The translations under genes and the position numbers were made by a program. Below the pieces are notes generated by a model. It did not search any database, was not told where the DNA came from, and saw nothing but the letters and a program-made list of their open reading frames with translations. Below are positions 22,686 to 34,235 of a stretch of DNA of 64,000 bases, in pieces (position 1 is the stretch's first letter; each line of letters opens with the position of its first letter). Source of the DNA: Pteria penguin (taxonomy: Eukaryota; Mollusca; Bivalvia; Pterioida; Pteriidae); NCBI GenBank assembly GCA_035048485.1, contig CM068581.1, forward strand, positions 10,491,430-10,555,429. Direction: 5' to 3'.

Positions 22686-22781
22686 CTGTGAACTTTGGCT
22701 TTGTAGGAGAATACAGTTCTGATGGTTCATATGACTCATCTCCATCTATTACAATTACATCTGACTGACTGACAGCTGAAG
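22686..22781 (-). CDS. RPRD2: RPRD2 exon 8
   Basis: It starts after TTTTCAG in phase 1 and reads ASAVSQSDVIVIDGDESYEP then SELYSPTKPKFT, ending ACAG before GTCAG. The VIVIDGD motif sits in an acidic, Ser-rich linker. The acceptor is a near-tandem one (CAGCTTCAG), so a form two codons shorter is possible without changing frame. Confidence 0.9.
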
Positions 22782-22827
22782 CTGAAAATAGATATAAAAA
22801 GTCATAAAAAAGCATTTTAAGCAATCA

Positions 22828-23290
22828 GTATCACACCTCAAACATTGTCCAAGAACCAAAAATATGATCTCAAACATTGTCCAAGAATCAAAGAATAACT
22901 GTCAAAGATCCAAGCAATCTATATCAAGCCCCAAACATTGTCCAAGAACCAAATCATATATGACCTCAACATTGTTCAAGAACCAAACCTTATCTGACAT
23001 TAAACACTGTCCAAGAACCAAAGATATCTGACCTCAAAACATTGTCCAAGAATCAAAGAATAACTGTCAAAGAACCAAACCATATTTGACCTCAAACATT
23101 ATCCAAAAACCATTTATGTCCTCAAACATTGTCCAAGAACCAAAAGCATATCTGAGCTCAAACACTGTCATAGCTTCATTCTGTGGCTAGCCTCAAATAG
23201 TGTCTTAGGACCAATCCATATCATCTCAAACAATGTCAAAAAACCAGTCTGTATATTATATGTGACTCAAAGAACCAGTCTGCATCTGAC
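22828..23290. repeat. Irregular ~36-40 bp tandem repeat in RPRD2 intron 7
   Basis: About ten diverged copies of ACCTCAAACATTGTCCAAGA followed by ACCAAA and a variable spacer (ATATGATC, GAATAACTGT, CATATCTG). The array fills most of the 637-bp intron between exons 7 and 8. Confidence 0.88.
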
Positions 23291-23418
23291 CATAGGGGGA
23301 ACAAAAATGTCTTAGTTTCAACTGCTTTTGCAAGTAAAGTAAACAACTTCTTTAGACTGTTTTTCAAACTTTTATGTTTTTAACATTTTCATGTATTCTA
23401 GAGTATTGAAATACTCAC

Positions 23419-23626
23419 CTGATACCAATCCTGATCCAGTGTTTGCATCATCATCATCAAGATCCATGTCTACTGCTTCTGTGTTGTCAATCTGCTCTAG
23501 TGGAGGTGTGTTTCCTGGTGAAGGGGCATCGTATGATGGAGAAGGAACCGGACTAGGTAACGACTTTATCATATCATCTAGTTTCTTACGAAGATTGTTA
23601 ATACGATTCCCAAAATTTTTGTATGC
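23419..23626 (-). CDS. RPRD2: RPRD2 exon 7: end of coiled coil and acidic linker
   Basis: It starts in phase 0 after TTTTAG with AYKNFGNRINNLRKKLDDMI then KSLPSPVPSPSYDAPSPG, NTPPLEQIDNTEAVDMDLDD, DDANTGSGLVS, and ends before GTGAGT. The first 20 residues finish the helical RPRD region (in RPRD1 proteins the matching place is the VRKEL...SLPD end). The SPSPSP run and Asp cluster begin the disordered linker. Confidence 0.93.
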
Positions 23627-23779
23627 CTAAAAGAATATTTAGAAAACTTGAACAAAGTGGTCCTAAGGTCTGTATTGCATGTACATATACATGTATAACT
23701 GAAATGAATTAAGTAAAATCTTCCACTGTTGTAAAACATTTGTAAAATGTTTGTCCATGAACTGGACTAATAGTGTATG

Positions 23780-24005
23780 TGGTGTACTTTTTGGTGAATT
23801 ATTCATGATTCTAATGTGTGTGTGTGTGTGTGTGAAATATCAAACCCTCGTCTCATACATTATAAAAGTAATCTGCTTTCTTTATCAAATTATTACAAGG
23901 TGAAAGTTCAAGGTCACTGTGTCAAATAACTTGGTATTAAAATTCAGAACTTGTTATGGTGAACGTGTGTGTGAAATATGAAAGCCTTATAATAAAGTAT
24001 TATCA
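23780..24005 (+). repeat. Family C-type units with (GT)n
   Basis: One and a half units matching those of 13662-14490: '(GT)9', 'gaaatatcaaaccctcgtct', 'gtgaaagttcaaggtcactg', 'cttgttatggtgaacg', 'gaaatatgaaagcc'. They lie in RPRD2 intron 6. Confidence 0.7.
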
Positions 24006-24121
24006 GGGGCTAAACTATCAAGACGTGGTAGTAAATTTAGTAACAAAACTTGTCAGAATTACACATGATTGCCAAGTGGGTTCAAATTTGCAAATAACAG
24101 CTGTCAAATGAGAGGACAACA

Positions 24122-25385
24122 AGAGCAACGCCTAGCGTGGCATAATACGCCCGTCGCTTAATTCAGACAGGATCAATTCGCATTTGGCATGATTTTCATG
24201 AAAAACATCTGACGTTTACTGAAGTTAATTGTGTTTCATAGCATTTTATCATAGGAATAAGTCCAAGGGCAATTACTCCTGCAGAAATGGCCCTATCAAC
24301 TTGACCTGCAAAAAAAAACTTGAAATTTTTTAGAACTAGCCCCCTCTGTAACACCTCATCCCCCTCCTAAAATTATAAATTTCTCAAAAATGAAAAAAAA
24401 AGATATCAATACCTGTAATATATGTGGAAGTTGGTACATTTTACTTGTTTCATGGTAAATTTCATAATGTTTTTAAAAAATTAGATTTTTAATGAATTTT
24501 CAAAACAAAATCTTGAAATTTCTAAGTCCAAGGGCCATAAATTCCGTCAAAAGTATGTCAATCGTAACAAAACTCGCACTGGTACTGACGCCACTTGGAA
24601 TAAAGCTATATACCAAATTTCAACTCAATATCTTGAAAGACGGCAAAAAAAAGTCCGGAAAACCTGACCTGGGACATATGATCATTCCCCCCCCCCTAAA
24701 ATGAAGAAAAAAATTTTTAAACCCGTAACATATGTGATAGTTGGTACATTTTACTTGTTTCATAATAAATTACATAATGTTTTGACACAAAATAGATTTT
24801 TAATGAATTTCTGAAAAAATCTTTCAATTTATAAGTCCAAGGGCCATAAATCCGTCAAAAGTTGGTCAATCGTAACAAAACTCGCACTGGTACTGACACT
24901 GCTTGATATAAAGCTATATACTAAATTTCAACTCAATATCTTGAAAGACAGCAAAAAAAAGTCCGGAAAACATGATATAAGACATATGGTCAACTCCCCC
25001 TCCCCTAAAATTATCAATTTCTCAAAAATGAAGAAAAAGATATTAAAAACCGTAACATATGTGATAGTTGGTACACTTTACTTGTTTCATGAGAAATTTC
25101 ATAATGTTTTGACAAAAAATAGATTTTTAATGAATTTTTTAAAAAATTTTAAAATTTATAAGTCCAAGGGCCATAAATCTGTCAAAAGTAGGTCAACCTT
25201 AACGAAACTCGAACTGGTGCTGATGCCGCTTGAAATAAAGTTATATACTAAATTTCATCGCAATATCTTGAAAGACGTCCAAAAAAAGTCCGGAAAACAT
25301 GACCCCGGACAGACAGACGGACTCACGGACGCATGGACAGCGCCATAACATAATACGTCCCGTCTATTGGACGGGCGTATAAAAA
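24122..25385 (+). mobile_element. Family B tandem-core element with ~310-bp units
   Basis: The head is GGCATAATACGCCCGTCGC (about 24139). The tail is CATAATACGTCCCGTC then GGACGGGCGTATAAAAA (about 25350-25383), so the two ends share CATAATACG and invert CGCCCGTC. Inside are three to four units of about 300-310 bp with 'aagtccaagggccataaat', 'cgtcaaaagtaggtcaa', 'actcgcactggtactgac', 'caatatcttgaaagac' and 'aaaaagtccggaaaac'. The plus-strand frame 24941-25348 runs through two units and is not taken as a gene. Confidence 0.8.
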
Positions 25386-25820
25386 GTAGGTCAATGTCAA
25401 AATGATGGTACTAATGGAAAGGTCTTGTTACAAGGATTAAATATCCAAAATGTGAAAGTGCCATTCATACAGCTAAGAAGTTATGACCAAGATTAAAAAC
25501 TTTGTCCTAGGACAACAACAACGCTGATGCTCAAACCTACAGGCATCATTCCCTTTGATCAAATTGTAAATTACCTCTGTTTAAAAGAACTTAACCTGTA
25601 AAATAAGTGAAATATGATCAAATTCTGATAGTCAGTTAATGATGTAAGACAATTCATGAAAACTCGTTTGGCAATTTACTTCTAGTATAGGACGGATTAT
25701 ACAAAAATTCCTCAAATGAGACATTACATGTCAAACTAGAATGATATATCAATACATGATATTTATTTGAGTGATGATATTTACTTGAGTGATCTATGAC
25801 TAGGAGGTCTAAACACTCAC

Positions 25821-25996
25821 ATTTGCAACGATTTTGGCCTCTCTGAACTGCTCATCATAAAACACTTCACTCTCTACCAACATGTCAATCAAACTTTTCT
25901 CCTCCTCCAGTTTCTTGTCACCAATTGTCATGTAATTTTCTAGTTTTGCACAAGAGTCTTCAAATTGCTTGATAAACTGTTTACCATGTGCTCGAT
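25821..25996 (-). CDS. RPRD2: RPRD2 exon 6: coiled-coil core
   Basis: It follows the acceptor TTTACAG (phase 1) and reads DRAHGKQFIKQFEDSCAKLE then NYMTIGDKKLEEEKSLIDML, VESEVFYDEQFREAKIVAN, ending before GTGAGT in phase 0. The long amphipathic helix with heptad-spaced Leu/Ile matches the RPRD/CREPT dimerisation region, where family members have a 'LARMLVEY...Q' signature; here it is LIDMLVESEVFYDEQ. Confidence 0.94.
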
Positions 25997-26099
25997 CTGT
26001 AAATACAACACATTCATACTTACTACAATAGATAATGAATAACACTAATAAAGAAATACATGTATACATAAACAAGAAACTTCAAAGACAGTATGACTG

Positions 26100-26700
26100 G
26101 ATTGCAAAGCAAAAACCTTTAACATTAAGAGGTCACTTGGAAATCATTACTGGTATGCAAGAAATCAAGTTACACACAAAATCACTCTGTGTTCAATGAA
26201 ATGTGGCATTAAGGTCCAGGTCTCCAAATTCTGCATTAGTTGAGAAGAACTCATCAGTGTCTACAAACCTATAAGTTTGACGTAGGTATCATCAATGGTA
26301 TGCAAGAAATCAAGCAAAATACAAAATCATATTGTGTTCACTTAAGTGTAAAGTCAAAGTCACCAAAATTTGTGTCTGTTGAGAAGAATTCCTCAATGCC
26401 TACATACTAACCAAGGTGGAAGTTGGTATCATTAACAGTATGCAAGAAATCAAGCTAACTGCAAAATCGGACTTAGCCACAAGTACCCGGTAGTGGCTTT
26501 ATATAAATGATCATTCATATAGGGCCACTACTTGCGGCTAAATCAGACTGTGTTCTCTGAAGCCTAAAATCTATGTCAAAGTCACCAAATTTGTTTCCAT
26601 CGAGAAGAACTCATCAATGTCTAAAAACTGACCAAGTTTGAAGTTGGTATCATTAATGGTATGCTAGAGATCAAGCTAAATGCAAATTGTTGACACTGGA
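26100..26700. repeat. ~165-bp tandem units in RPRD2 intron 5, split by a hairpin
   Basis: Three to four units with 'ggtatgcaagaaatcaag', 'aaaatc(a/g)...tgtgttc' and 'gagaagaactcatca(g/a)tg'. Between the third and fourth, 26468-26546 forms an inverted repeat: TTAGCCACAAGTA...TAGTGG against CCACTACTTGCGGCTAA, with ATGATCAT near the centre. Confidence 0.75.
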
Positions 26701-27179
26701 TGAACGGACAGATGAACAGACAGACATCGCCAATTCGTGGACCAGACTTGTTTTCAATGCGGTCAAAAATTGTAAATATTTTCATTGTTATGAGATTTAT
26801 GTGTAAAATGCCATTTTCATTTATTTTGTCCAGTGAAAACGTTACAATGCTTTTCATAAGAGGTTTAAGACAGTATATTGGAGATGTGGTCAAACACACA
26901 GACTTGCTTATTATACTATTGTGGAGAACTGGTATAGTAGATACTGTACTGAAAATTTCATTAAAGTCCTCAAAGTCCAATACCAACGATATAATTTGGC
27001 ACCAAACCCACAAAACAACATAAGCATGCTTTTGGTAAGTTTTGCATTTCACAAATAATAGTTGAATTATATATGTTTGTTAACTCATGGTGGGATTGTT
27101 CGACATGATTCATTTATGCACATCCATATATTGTGATCTTTGGTTCCATCAAGTTTCACCGATATCCTAGTAAGGTTAA

Positions 27180-27555
27180 AAGGAATTTTGAAGACAAGGT
27201 GAATTTACCATATATGCAAAGGCGTCAAAGTCCAAGGGCCATAACTCCAAAAATTATTCAACTGGCACAAAATACATACTTGACCTAGATATCATCATGA
27301 TGTATCTGTATACCAAATTCCAAGTTAGTTAATATGTGCTTTCATTGCAGAGATAAAGCATGGAAACTGTTAATTATTGGAAATTTTCAAAGTCCAAGGG
27401 ACATAACTTTGTAAAAATTTATTTGATTGACGCCAAATCAATATCTAGATACTCTCATGTTATATCCATCTATCAAATTTCAAGTCAATGTGTGCATTCA
27501 TTGCAGGGATAGAGCACAGAAGCTGTTAATGATTGGAAATTTTTTAAGTCCAAGG
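27180..27555. repeat. ~170-bp 'aagtccaagggccataa' units
   Basis: Two and a half units with 'aagtccaagggccataact', 'ttattcaactggcacaaa', 'aaattccaagttagttaat' and 'tttcattgcagagataaag'. The key phrase is shared with family B (24.1-25.4 kb), but the rest of the unit differs. Confidence 0.7.
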
Positions 27556-27797
27556 GGTGAGCTTTACTAAAGGTTGTAAGCATATATCATTTATGTAGAC
27601 GCAGACGTAAACTTTGCTGAGAAGTATTTTTCTCTTCCCCAAGGAGTTCAAAACATAATGTACACCTTTTACAACGTTTACTAATGTAATTACGTATGAA
27701 CATATACTTCACAAAAAATTCAATTGATGTACACATTAATTTAGTTGGAAAGTTTACGTCTATGTTTGGGCTTACGACCTTTAGTAAAACTCACTCC
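27556..27797. mobile_element. MITE copy 1 (GGTGAGTTTTACTAAAGG ends)
   Basis: The left end GGTGAGCTTTACTAAAGG, then TTGTAAGC, is the reverse complement of the right end (GCTTACGACC, TTTAGTAAAACTCACTCC). Pairing extends inward to the TAGACG...AAACTTT segment for about 60 bp. The interior includes 'tgtaattacgtatgaaca'. No open frame. A second copy lies at 30722-30956. Confidence 0.85.
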
Positions 27798-27959
27798 AGG
27801 TTGGTAACTTTGTCAAGTTCGTGGCAAACGAAAATGACAAATATGCCAGACTTCTCATTGTCAACTTTTTCACAAGTATGTTGACGATTTTACTGGCTTC
27901 AGTCTTGGGACCACTGGTTTTTCAGGAAGAATGGGGGTAACTCTATATGCCCTGACTAT

Positions 27960-28552
27960 TTTCAATGGTGGGGAATAAAAATTTGCCTTCAGTGGGGTTT
28001 CAACCTCTTCCTATTAACAAGCAAGAACTGGCCTATATCAATATCAGAAAATAAGAATTGTCAGAAGGCAAGAAAACTCAATTTTCAAAATGAAGAAAGA
28101 TAACAAGCAGGTTCAAAGAGTCATGATTCCTTACTTCAGGATGTAATTTTTAAAACAAATTTTGACCCACAGCTGCCAGTCTTCAAGGTCAATGGCCCTG
28201 ATAAAGCTCTTGTCAGGAGAACTGTATGTGAAGCTATGTTCATTGCAGATCAAAAGATATAGCCACTTTGAAGTATTCAGAAAGTTGGTGAAAGTTTACG
28301 TTAAAGATCAAACTAGGTCAAAAGTCATGCTCTTGGGCATACTTTTGATTATTATGGCTACACCTGTTGATAGATCTGAAAAAAAAATTCAAACTCTGCA
28401 GAGGTTCACTAATATCACAAATAAACCAAGTTTTACCAAAATCTGTTTGGCAATTTTGGAGATGTAAAAAATGTTTAAGTTTATGGACAAAAGGCAAAGT
28501 GCCATCACAATAGCTCTTTTGAACCTTTGACTGAATTAGGTGAGCTAAAAAA
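27960..28552 (+). repeat. Probable family A element, diverged
   Basis: It begins near 'cagtggggtttcaacctctt' (the counterpart of the tRNA-like block in family A) and ends 'gccatcacaatagctc' then 'ttaggtgagctaaaaa', matching the family A tail. The 101-codon frame at 28162-28467 has no recognisable domain and is regarded as part of the repeat. Confidence 0.5.
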
Positions 28553-29312
28553 CTTCAAGCTGATTGCCTAAGCCATTAGACACATGGGGAATGACATTAA
28601 CTCTCCTGGACATTCATTCCAGCAAGCTACTAAACAATGACCTGTACATCTATATCATGGCATATATTTATGATAGTGACTGTTTTAATGTCCTCTGTGT
28701 TGAACACTTTTTCTGCATTATGTTACTATTCATTGTAAGTTATCTTTGCAGTAAAACATGCTGAGTGAAAATTTGAACATAAGAAATCTGAGAGCACATC
28801 TGCTTGACATTCAAATAAAATCAAATACAGTATCATAAAAAGGCAGAACATAGACATGTATCAATATCCAAATGGTGGGCTGGTCCTTTGTGAGGTCACA
28901 TACCACTGGAAATAAGTTTTCCTTACAATCATGGGGGAAAATTGTTAGAAATGAAGTAAAATTTATCTATTCACAGTTTGTAACATAAAGGGGAAATTCA
29001 CTATCAAATGACACAGCTCTGCAGATGACCTTAGAGATTTATAGCATCGCAAGTTTATAAAGAATGAAAAATGTCTTTATATCCAAAGCAGTGGAAACAC
29101 TTTCATATCATATTATATATCTATACTGAATTTGGTATTAACAGTGACTAAAATTGTCAACTTTTGCACAGACACAGGCTAGAAAAGACAAACGTAAAAA
29201 TGAATAACAGAAGGAACTGGACTTGTAAATATACATTTTCTATATATGTTAATATACTAATACACTAGTCTACATATGTGTATATGTAACATCTATAGTA
29301 CTAAATGACAAC
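28553..29312. other. RPRD2 intron 5, unassigned part
   Basis: AT-rich intron sequence up to the donor of exon 5. No exon-like, structural or repeat feature was supported. Confidence 0.5.
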
Positions 29313-29439
29313 CTTTTAGTTGTTTCACTGCTTCCACACTTGATGCATCCAGTTTAAGGTTATTCAGCTGTTTGCCTTTAAGTTCAACTTCTCCCTCCAA
29401 TCTTTTGTAGGCATTGATTCTTTCTATTAAAGTTTGAGG
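29313..29439 (-). CDS. RPRD2: RPRD2 exon 5: start of RPRD coiled coil
   Basis: It starts in phase 0 after ATTTTCAG with PQTLIERINAYKRLEGEVEL then KGKQLNNLKLDASSVEAVKQ and LK, ending AAAAG before GTTGTC. It opens the helical RPRD region; the pattern resembles the 'LIKALQDLE...' segment that follows the CID linker in the family. Residues about 167-208. Confidence 0.92.
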
Positions 29440-29749
29440 CTGAAAATAATTATTTTAATTTGTAAACTTTCATGATCAATATGAAATCCTGAAGTTGAAC
29501 GGAAAATCTAAAAATGTTTTGTAGTAATATAAACTGCACTCTGCTTATAACAAGTTCAAAATGGGCATCATGAAATCTTGCTGTATTAATGTGGGAAAAG
29601 AATAGACGTAGAGCTTACATAGGTATGTAGTGCTCTGTCTTTCTTATAACACAATGAACGTCAAAGTTATTCAAATTAAGAAAATCAGTGATATTTTCAT
29701 TTGATAAAATGATATGTATATGACTATGAAATCTGGTCTGAATACTAAT

Positions 29750-30721
29750 GAGATATATGTCAGAATTCCTGAATACTACCTGAATACTAGGAAGACCATG
29801 ACATCATGTATGTCAGAAGTCCTGAATACTACCTGAATACTAGGGAGACAGTGACATCATGTATGTCAGAAGTCCTGACTGCTACCTGAATACTAGGGTG
29901 ACAGTGATAGCATATATGTCAGAAGTCCTGAATGCTAGGGAGACAGTGACATCATGTATGTCAGAAGTCCTGAGTTCTAGGGAGACAGTGACATCATGTA
30001 TGTCAGAAGTCCTGAATGCTAGGGAGACCGTGACATCATGTACGTCAAAAGTCCTGAATACTACCTGAATATTAGGGAGACATGACATCATATATGTCAG
30101 AAGTCCTGAATACTACCTGAATACTAGAGAGACAGTGACATCATGCGTGTCAGAAGTCCTGAATACTAGGGTGACAGACACAGCATATATGTCAGAAGTC
30201 CTGAATGCTACCTGAATACTAGGGAGACAGTGACATCATGCAAGTCAGAATTCCTGAATGTTAGGAACGCTGTTACATCATGTATGTCTGAAGTCCTGAT
30301 TACTATGGCAACTGTTATATCATGCATGTAAGAAGTCCTGAATACAAGGGCGACTGTTACATCAAGTAAGTTTTAAGTTCTGATACCTAGGGTAACTGCT
30401 ACATCATGTATATGTATCAGAAGTCCTGAATAACAGGGAGACGATTACATCATGTGTGTCAGAAGTCCTGAGTACTAGGGCAATTGTTTCATCATGTATG
30501 TCAGATGTCTTGAATAGTGGGGAGATTGTTATATTAAGTATGTCAGAAATCCTTATTACTACGGAGACTGTTATGTCATGTATGTCAGAAGTCCTGAATA
30601 CTTGGCCAACTGTTACCTCATGTATGTAGATGTCCTGAATACTGGGGCGACTGTTACATCGTGTATGTCAGAAGTCCTGATTACTAGGAAGACCGTTATG
30701 TCATGTATGTCAGAAGTCCTT
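29750..30721. repeat. 42/53-bp minisatellite in RPRD2 intron 4, left block
   Basis: Units GACATCATGTATGTCAGAAG, TCCTGAATAC, TAGGGAGACAGT (42 bp) alternate with a 53-bp form holding an extra ACTACCTGAAT. Divergence rises towards the right. ATGTCAGAAGTCCTGA is the best kept core. Open frames on both strands at 29859-30091 come from the 42-bp (multiple of three) period and are not genes. Confidence 0.93.
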
Positions 30722-30956
30722 GAGTGAGTTTCTCTAAAGGTTGTAAGCCCAAACGTAGACTTAAACTTCAGACCAAAGTTACATGTATGTCAAATGAATT
30801 TTTCTTGAGGTCTATGTTCATATATAATTACATTGGTAAACAATGTAAAATGTGTACCTTACATCTGGAACTCTTTAGGGAGGAGACAAATATTTCTTAG
30901 CAAAGTTTACGTCTATGTCTACGTTTGGGCTTATGGCCATTAGTAAAACTCACCCC
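30722..30956. mobile_element. MITE copy 2, inserted in the minisatellite
   Basis: Ends GAGTGAGTTTCTCTAAAGG/TTGTAAGCCCAAACGTAGAC and, inverted, GTCTACGTTTGGGCTTATGG/CCATTAGTAAAACTCACCCC match copy 1 at 27556. Array units continue on both sides (TCAGAAGTCCT before, CTACTATTGCAACTG after), so the element landed inside an existing array. Confidence 0.88.
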
Positions 30957-31340
30957 GAACTACTATTGCAACTGTTACATCATGTATGTTGGAAATCCTG
31001 ATTACTAGAGTAAGTGTTACATAATGTGTGTCAGAAGTCCTGATTACTAGGGCAACTGTTACATAATGTGTGTCAGAAGTCCTGATTACTAGGGCAACTG
31101 TTACATAATGTGTGTCAGAAGTCCTGATTACTAGGGCAACTGTTACATAATGTGTGTCAGAAATCTTTAAAACTGGGGTGACTGTTACATCATGTATATG
31201 TCCTAAATACCAGGAAGATTGTTACATCATGTATGTCAGAATTCCTGATTACTAGGGCAACTGTTACATCATATGTCACAAGTCATGAACACTAGACAAC
31301 AGTTACATCATGCAAGTCAGAAGCCCTGAATTCCAAAAGC
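30957..31340. repeat. 42/53-bp minisatellite, right block
   Basis: Continuation of the same array as TGTGTCAGAAGTCCTGATTA, CTAGGGCAACTGTTACATAA units (44 bp), four of which are nearly identical (31020-31160), then decayed units to about 31340. Confidence 0.9.
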
Positions 31341-31698
31341 AACAATTAATGATGTAATTTTATGTTCAAGCTCAAAGCTCACAAAAATCGATCTCCCTTA
31401 TTATCAGATTGAAATTTCTATCAATATATAAATATTGATCAAACAATCAAGGATATCCTTGCCTGTATTAATAATTCACACGACTATCAAGAGCCATAAC
31501 TCTGAAATGATGTATGTGAGAGCAGTGGAAATCAAACTCTGCCAGTAAACTATATCATATTCTACAAGTTACTACAGATGGAAACATTTCTCTATAATTA
31601 TTTGGAAACATGATTTGAAATTGGTTGCACGTGGCTCTGTTCCGAGGTGGGGATATCACATCCTCGTCACCAGCGGACGTCCATGTAGGTGCATATGT

Positions 31699-31840
31699 TA
31701 TATATGTAGTAAATTTAAACCGTGCGGCGGCTTCGCCTAGCCTACAAAGCATGGGGTTGTCTCCGTGGCGTGACGTTATATGCGGCATGCTTTGTAGGCT
31801 AGGCGAAGCCGCCGCACGGTTTAAATTTACTACATATATA
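31699..31840. repeat. Perfect 55-bp inverted repeat with 32-bp loop
   Basis: Positions 31699-31753 and 31786-31840 are exact reverse complements. The arms have an AT outer part (TATATATGTAGTAAATTTAA) and a GC-rich inner part (CCGTGCGGCGGCTTCGCC...). The spacer 31754-31785 is unpaired (GGGGTTGTCTCCGTGGCG...). Frames of 77-80 codons on the two strands here only reflect the symmetry. It is a fold-back MITE or similar element, in RPRD2 intron 4. Confidence 0.97.
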
Positions 31841-32224
31841 TGGCAGGGGAATAATGAAAGAGTTTGATTAGGAAATTAATCTGTGTTGAACTATAATCAA
31901 ACTTTCATTAAATATTGATGATTTTGCAGTAAGTAGAGTACAGTGTATTAGTATGTTACATGTATGAAATATCATAAAGACTAATTACAGTTATTAGTAA
32001 TTTTTCATTACATTTAGTACCTTTTCAATCATAAAACTATCATGTTTAATGTCACCATCTTATATGTATTTCAAGAATTTTTCAGTTATATGTAGAATGG
32101 TGAAATCCACAGAACTAATAAATTTTAAATCCAAGGGTTTAATCCCTTAAACACTGCCTGTAGTTTGATGCATATATCACATACAACTAATCTGTTTGTT
32201 TGTTTTCTTATATGTCACATTAAG

Positions 32225-32805
32225 ATTATCTTGCTTACATGGGGATGGCATATTCCTTATGCATGCATTACACAGAAATTACATGGGATGGCATACTCCT
32301 TATGCATGTATTACACAGAAATTACATGGGATGGCATACTCCTTATGCATGCATTACACAGAAATTACATGGGGATGGCATATTCCTTATGCATGCATTA
32401 CACAGAAATTACATGGGATGGCATACTCCTTATGCATGCATTACACAGAAATTACATGGGGATGGCATATTCCTTATGCATGCATTATACAGGAATTACA
32501 TGGGGTGGCATACTCCTTATGCATGTATTACACAGAAATTACATGGGATGGCATACTCCTTATGCATGCATTACACAGAAATTACATGGGGATGGCATAT
32601 TCCTTATGCATGCATTACACAGAAATTACATGGGATGGCATACTCCTTATGCATGCATTACACAGAAATTACATGGGATGGCATACTCCTTATGCATGCA
32701 TCATAGAGAAATTACATGGGGATGGCATATTCCTTATGCATGCATTATACAGAAATTACATGGGGATAGTATATTCCTTATGCATGCATCATACAGAAAT
32801 TTTCA
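32225..32805. repeat. 43/44-bp minisatellite in RPRD2 intron 4, about 13 copies
   Basis: Units ACATGGGATGGCATACTCCT, TATGCATGCATTACACAGAA, ATT repeat with 43-bp (GGG) and 44-bp (GGGG) forms that often alternate. Because the length is not a multiple of three, all three plus frames stay open and give parallel repetitive frames of 155-255 codons. Each unit has the palindrome ATGCAT. Confidence 0.95.
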
Positions 32806-32974
32806 CCAGAGAAAACAACCTACCGGAAGCAGTAAACGATCTTTTATTAATTGATATCTATTATGACAAGGGGTATTTCATTTTACTCTCTCATCCTAAA
32901 GACAGGACATTCAGGATCAAGTGTCAGAGCTACAATATGAGACCTCAAAACACTACTGACTGAGTTATGTCAGT

Positions 32975-34235
32975 CTATGTTCACTAAACACAGAATGGGC
33001 ATCAAAGTTACCACATTAAGTCTATGTTCACTATATACAGAATGGGCATCAAAGTTACCACATTAAGTCTTTGTTCACTAAATACAGAAAGGGCATCAAA
33101 GTTACCACATTAAGTCTATGTTCACTAAACACAGAATGGGCATCAAAGTTACCACATTAAGTCTATGTTCACTAAATACAGAATGGGCATCAAAGTTACC
33201 ACATTAAGTCTTTGTTCACTAAATACAGAAAGGGCATCAAAATTACCACATTAAGTCTATGTTCACTAAATACAGAATGGGCATCAAAGTTACCACATTA
33301 AGTCTATGTTCACTAAATACAGAATGGGCATCAAAGTTACCACATTAAGTCTATGTTCACTAAATACAGAATGGGCATCAAAGTTACCACATTAAGTCTA
33401 TGTTCACTAAACACAGAATGGGCATCAAAGTTACCACATTAAGTCTATGTTCACTAAATACAGAATGGGCATCAAAGTTACCACATTAAGTCTTTGTTCA
33501 CTAAATACAGAAAGGGCATCAAAGTTACCACATTAAGTCTATGTTCACTAAATACAGAATGGGCATCAAAGTTACCACATTAAGTCTATGTTCACTAAAT
33601 ACAGAATGGGCATCAAAGTTACCACATTAAGTCTATGTTCACTAAATACAGAATGGGCATCAAAGTTACTACATTAAGTCTATGTTCACTAAATACAGAA
33701 TGGGCATCAAAGTTACCACAATAAGTCTATGTTCACTAAATACAGAATGGGCATCAAAGTTACCACATTAAGTCTATGTTCACTAAATACAGAATGGGCA
33801 TCAAAGTTACCACATTAAGTCTATGTTCACTAAATACAGAATGGGCATCAAAGTTACCACAATAAGTCTATGTTCACTAAATACAGAATGGGCATCAAAG
33901 TTACCACATTAAGTCTATGTTCACTAAATACAGAATGGGCATCAAAGTTACCACAATAAGTCTATGTTCACTAAATACAGAATGGGCATCAAAGTTACCA
34001 CATTAAGTCTATGTTTACTAAATACAGAATGGGCATGAAAGTTACCACATTAAGTCTATGTTCACTAAATACAGAATGGGCATCAAAGTTACCACAATAA
34101 GTCTATGTTCACTAAATACAGAATGGGCATCAAAGTTACCACATTAAGTCTATGTTCACTAAACACAGAATGGGCATCAAAGTTACCACATTAAGTCTAT
34201 GTTCACTAAATACAGAATGGGCATCAACATTACCG
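32975..34235. repeat. 47-bp minisatellite in RPRD2 intron 4, about 27 copies
   Basis: Units ATGTTCACTAAATACAGAAT, GGGCATCAAAGTTACCACAT, TAAGTCT have a strict 47-bp period (ATCAAAGTTA at 33001, 33048, ...). Variation is small: ATGTTC/TTGTTC, AATGGG/AAAGGG, CATTAAG/CAATAAG. The array is very homogeneous, so recently expanded or actively homogenised. It ends about 220 bases from exon 4. Confidence 0.96.

Noticed and set aside
32165..32963. Three overlapping plus frames up to 255 codons
   Set aside because: Produced by a stop-free 43/44-bp repeat; no splice or start support and no known domain.
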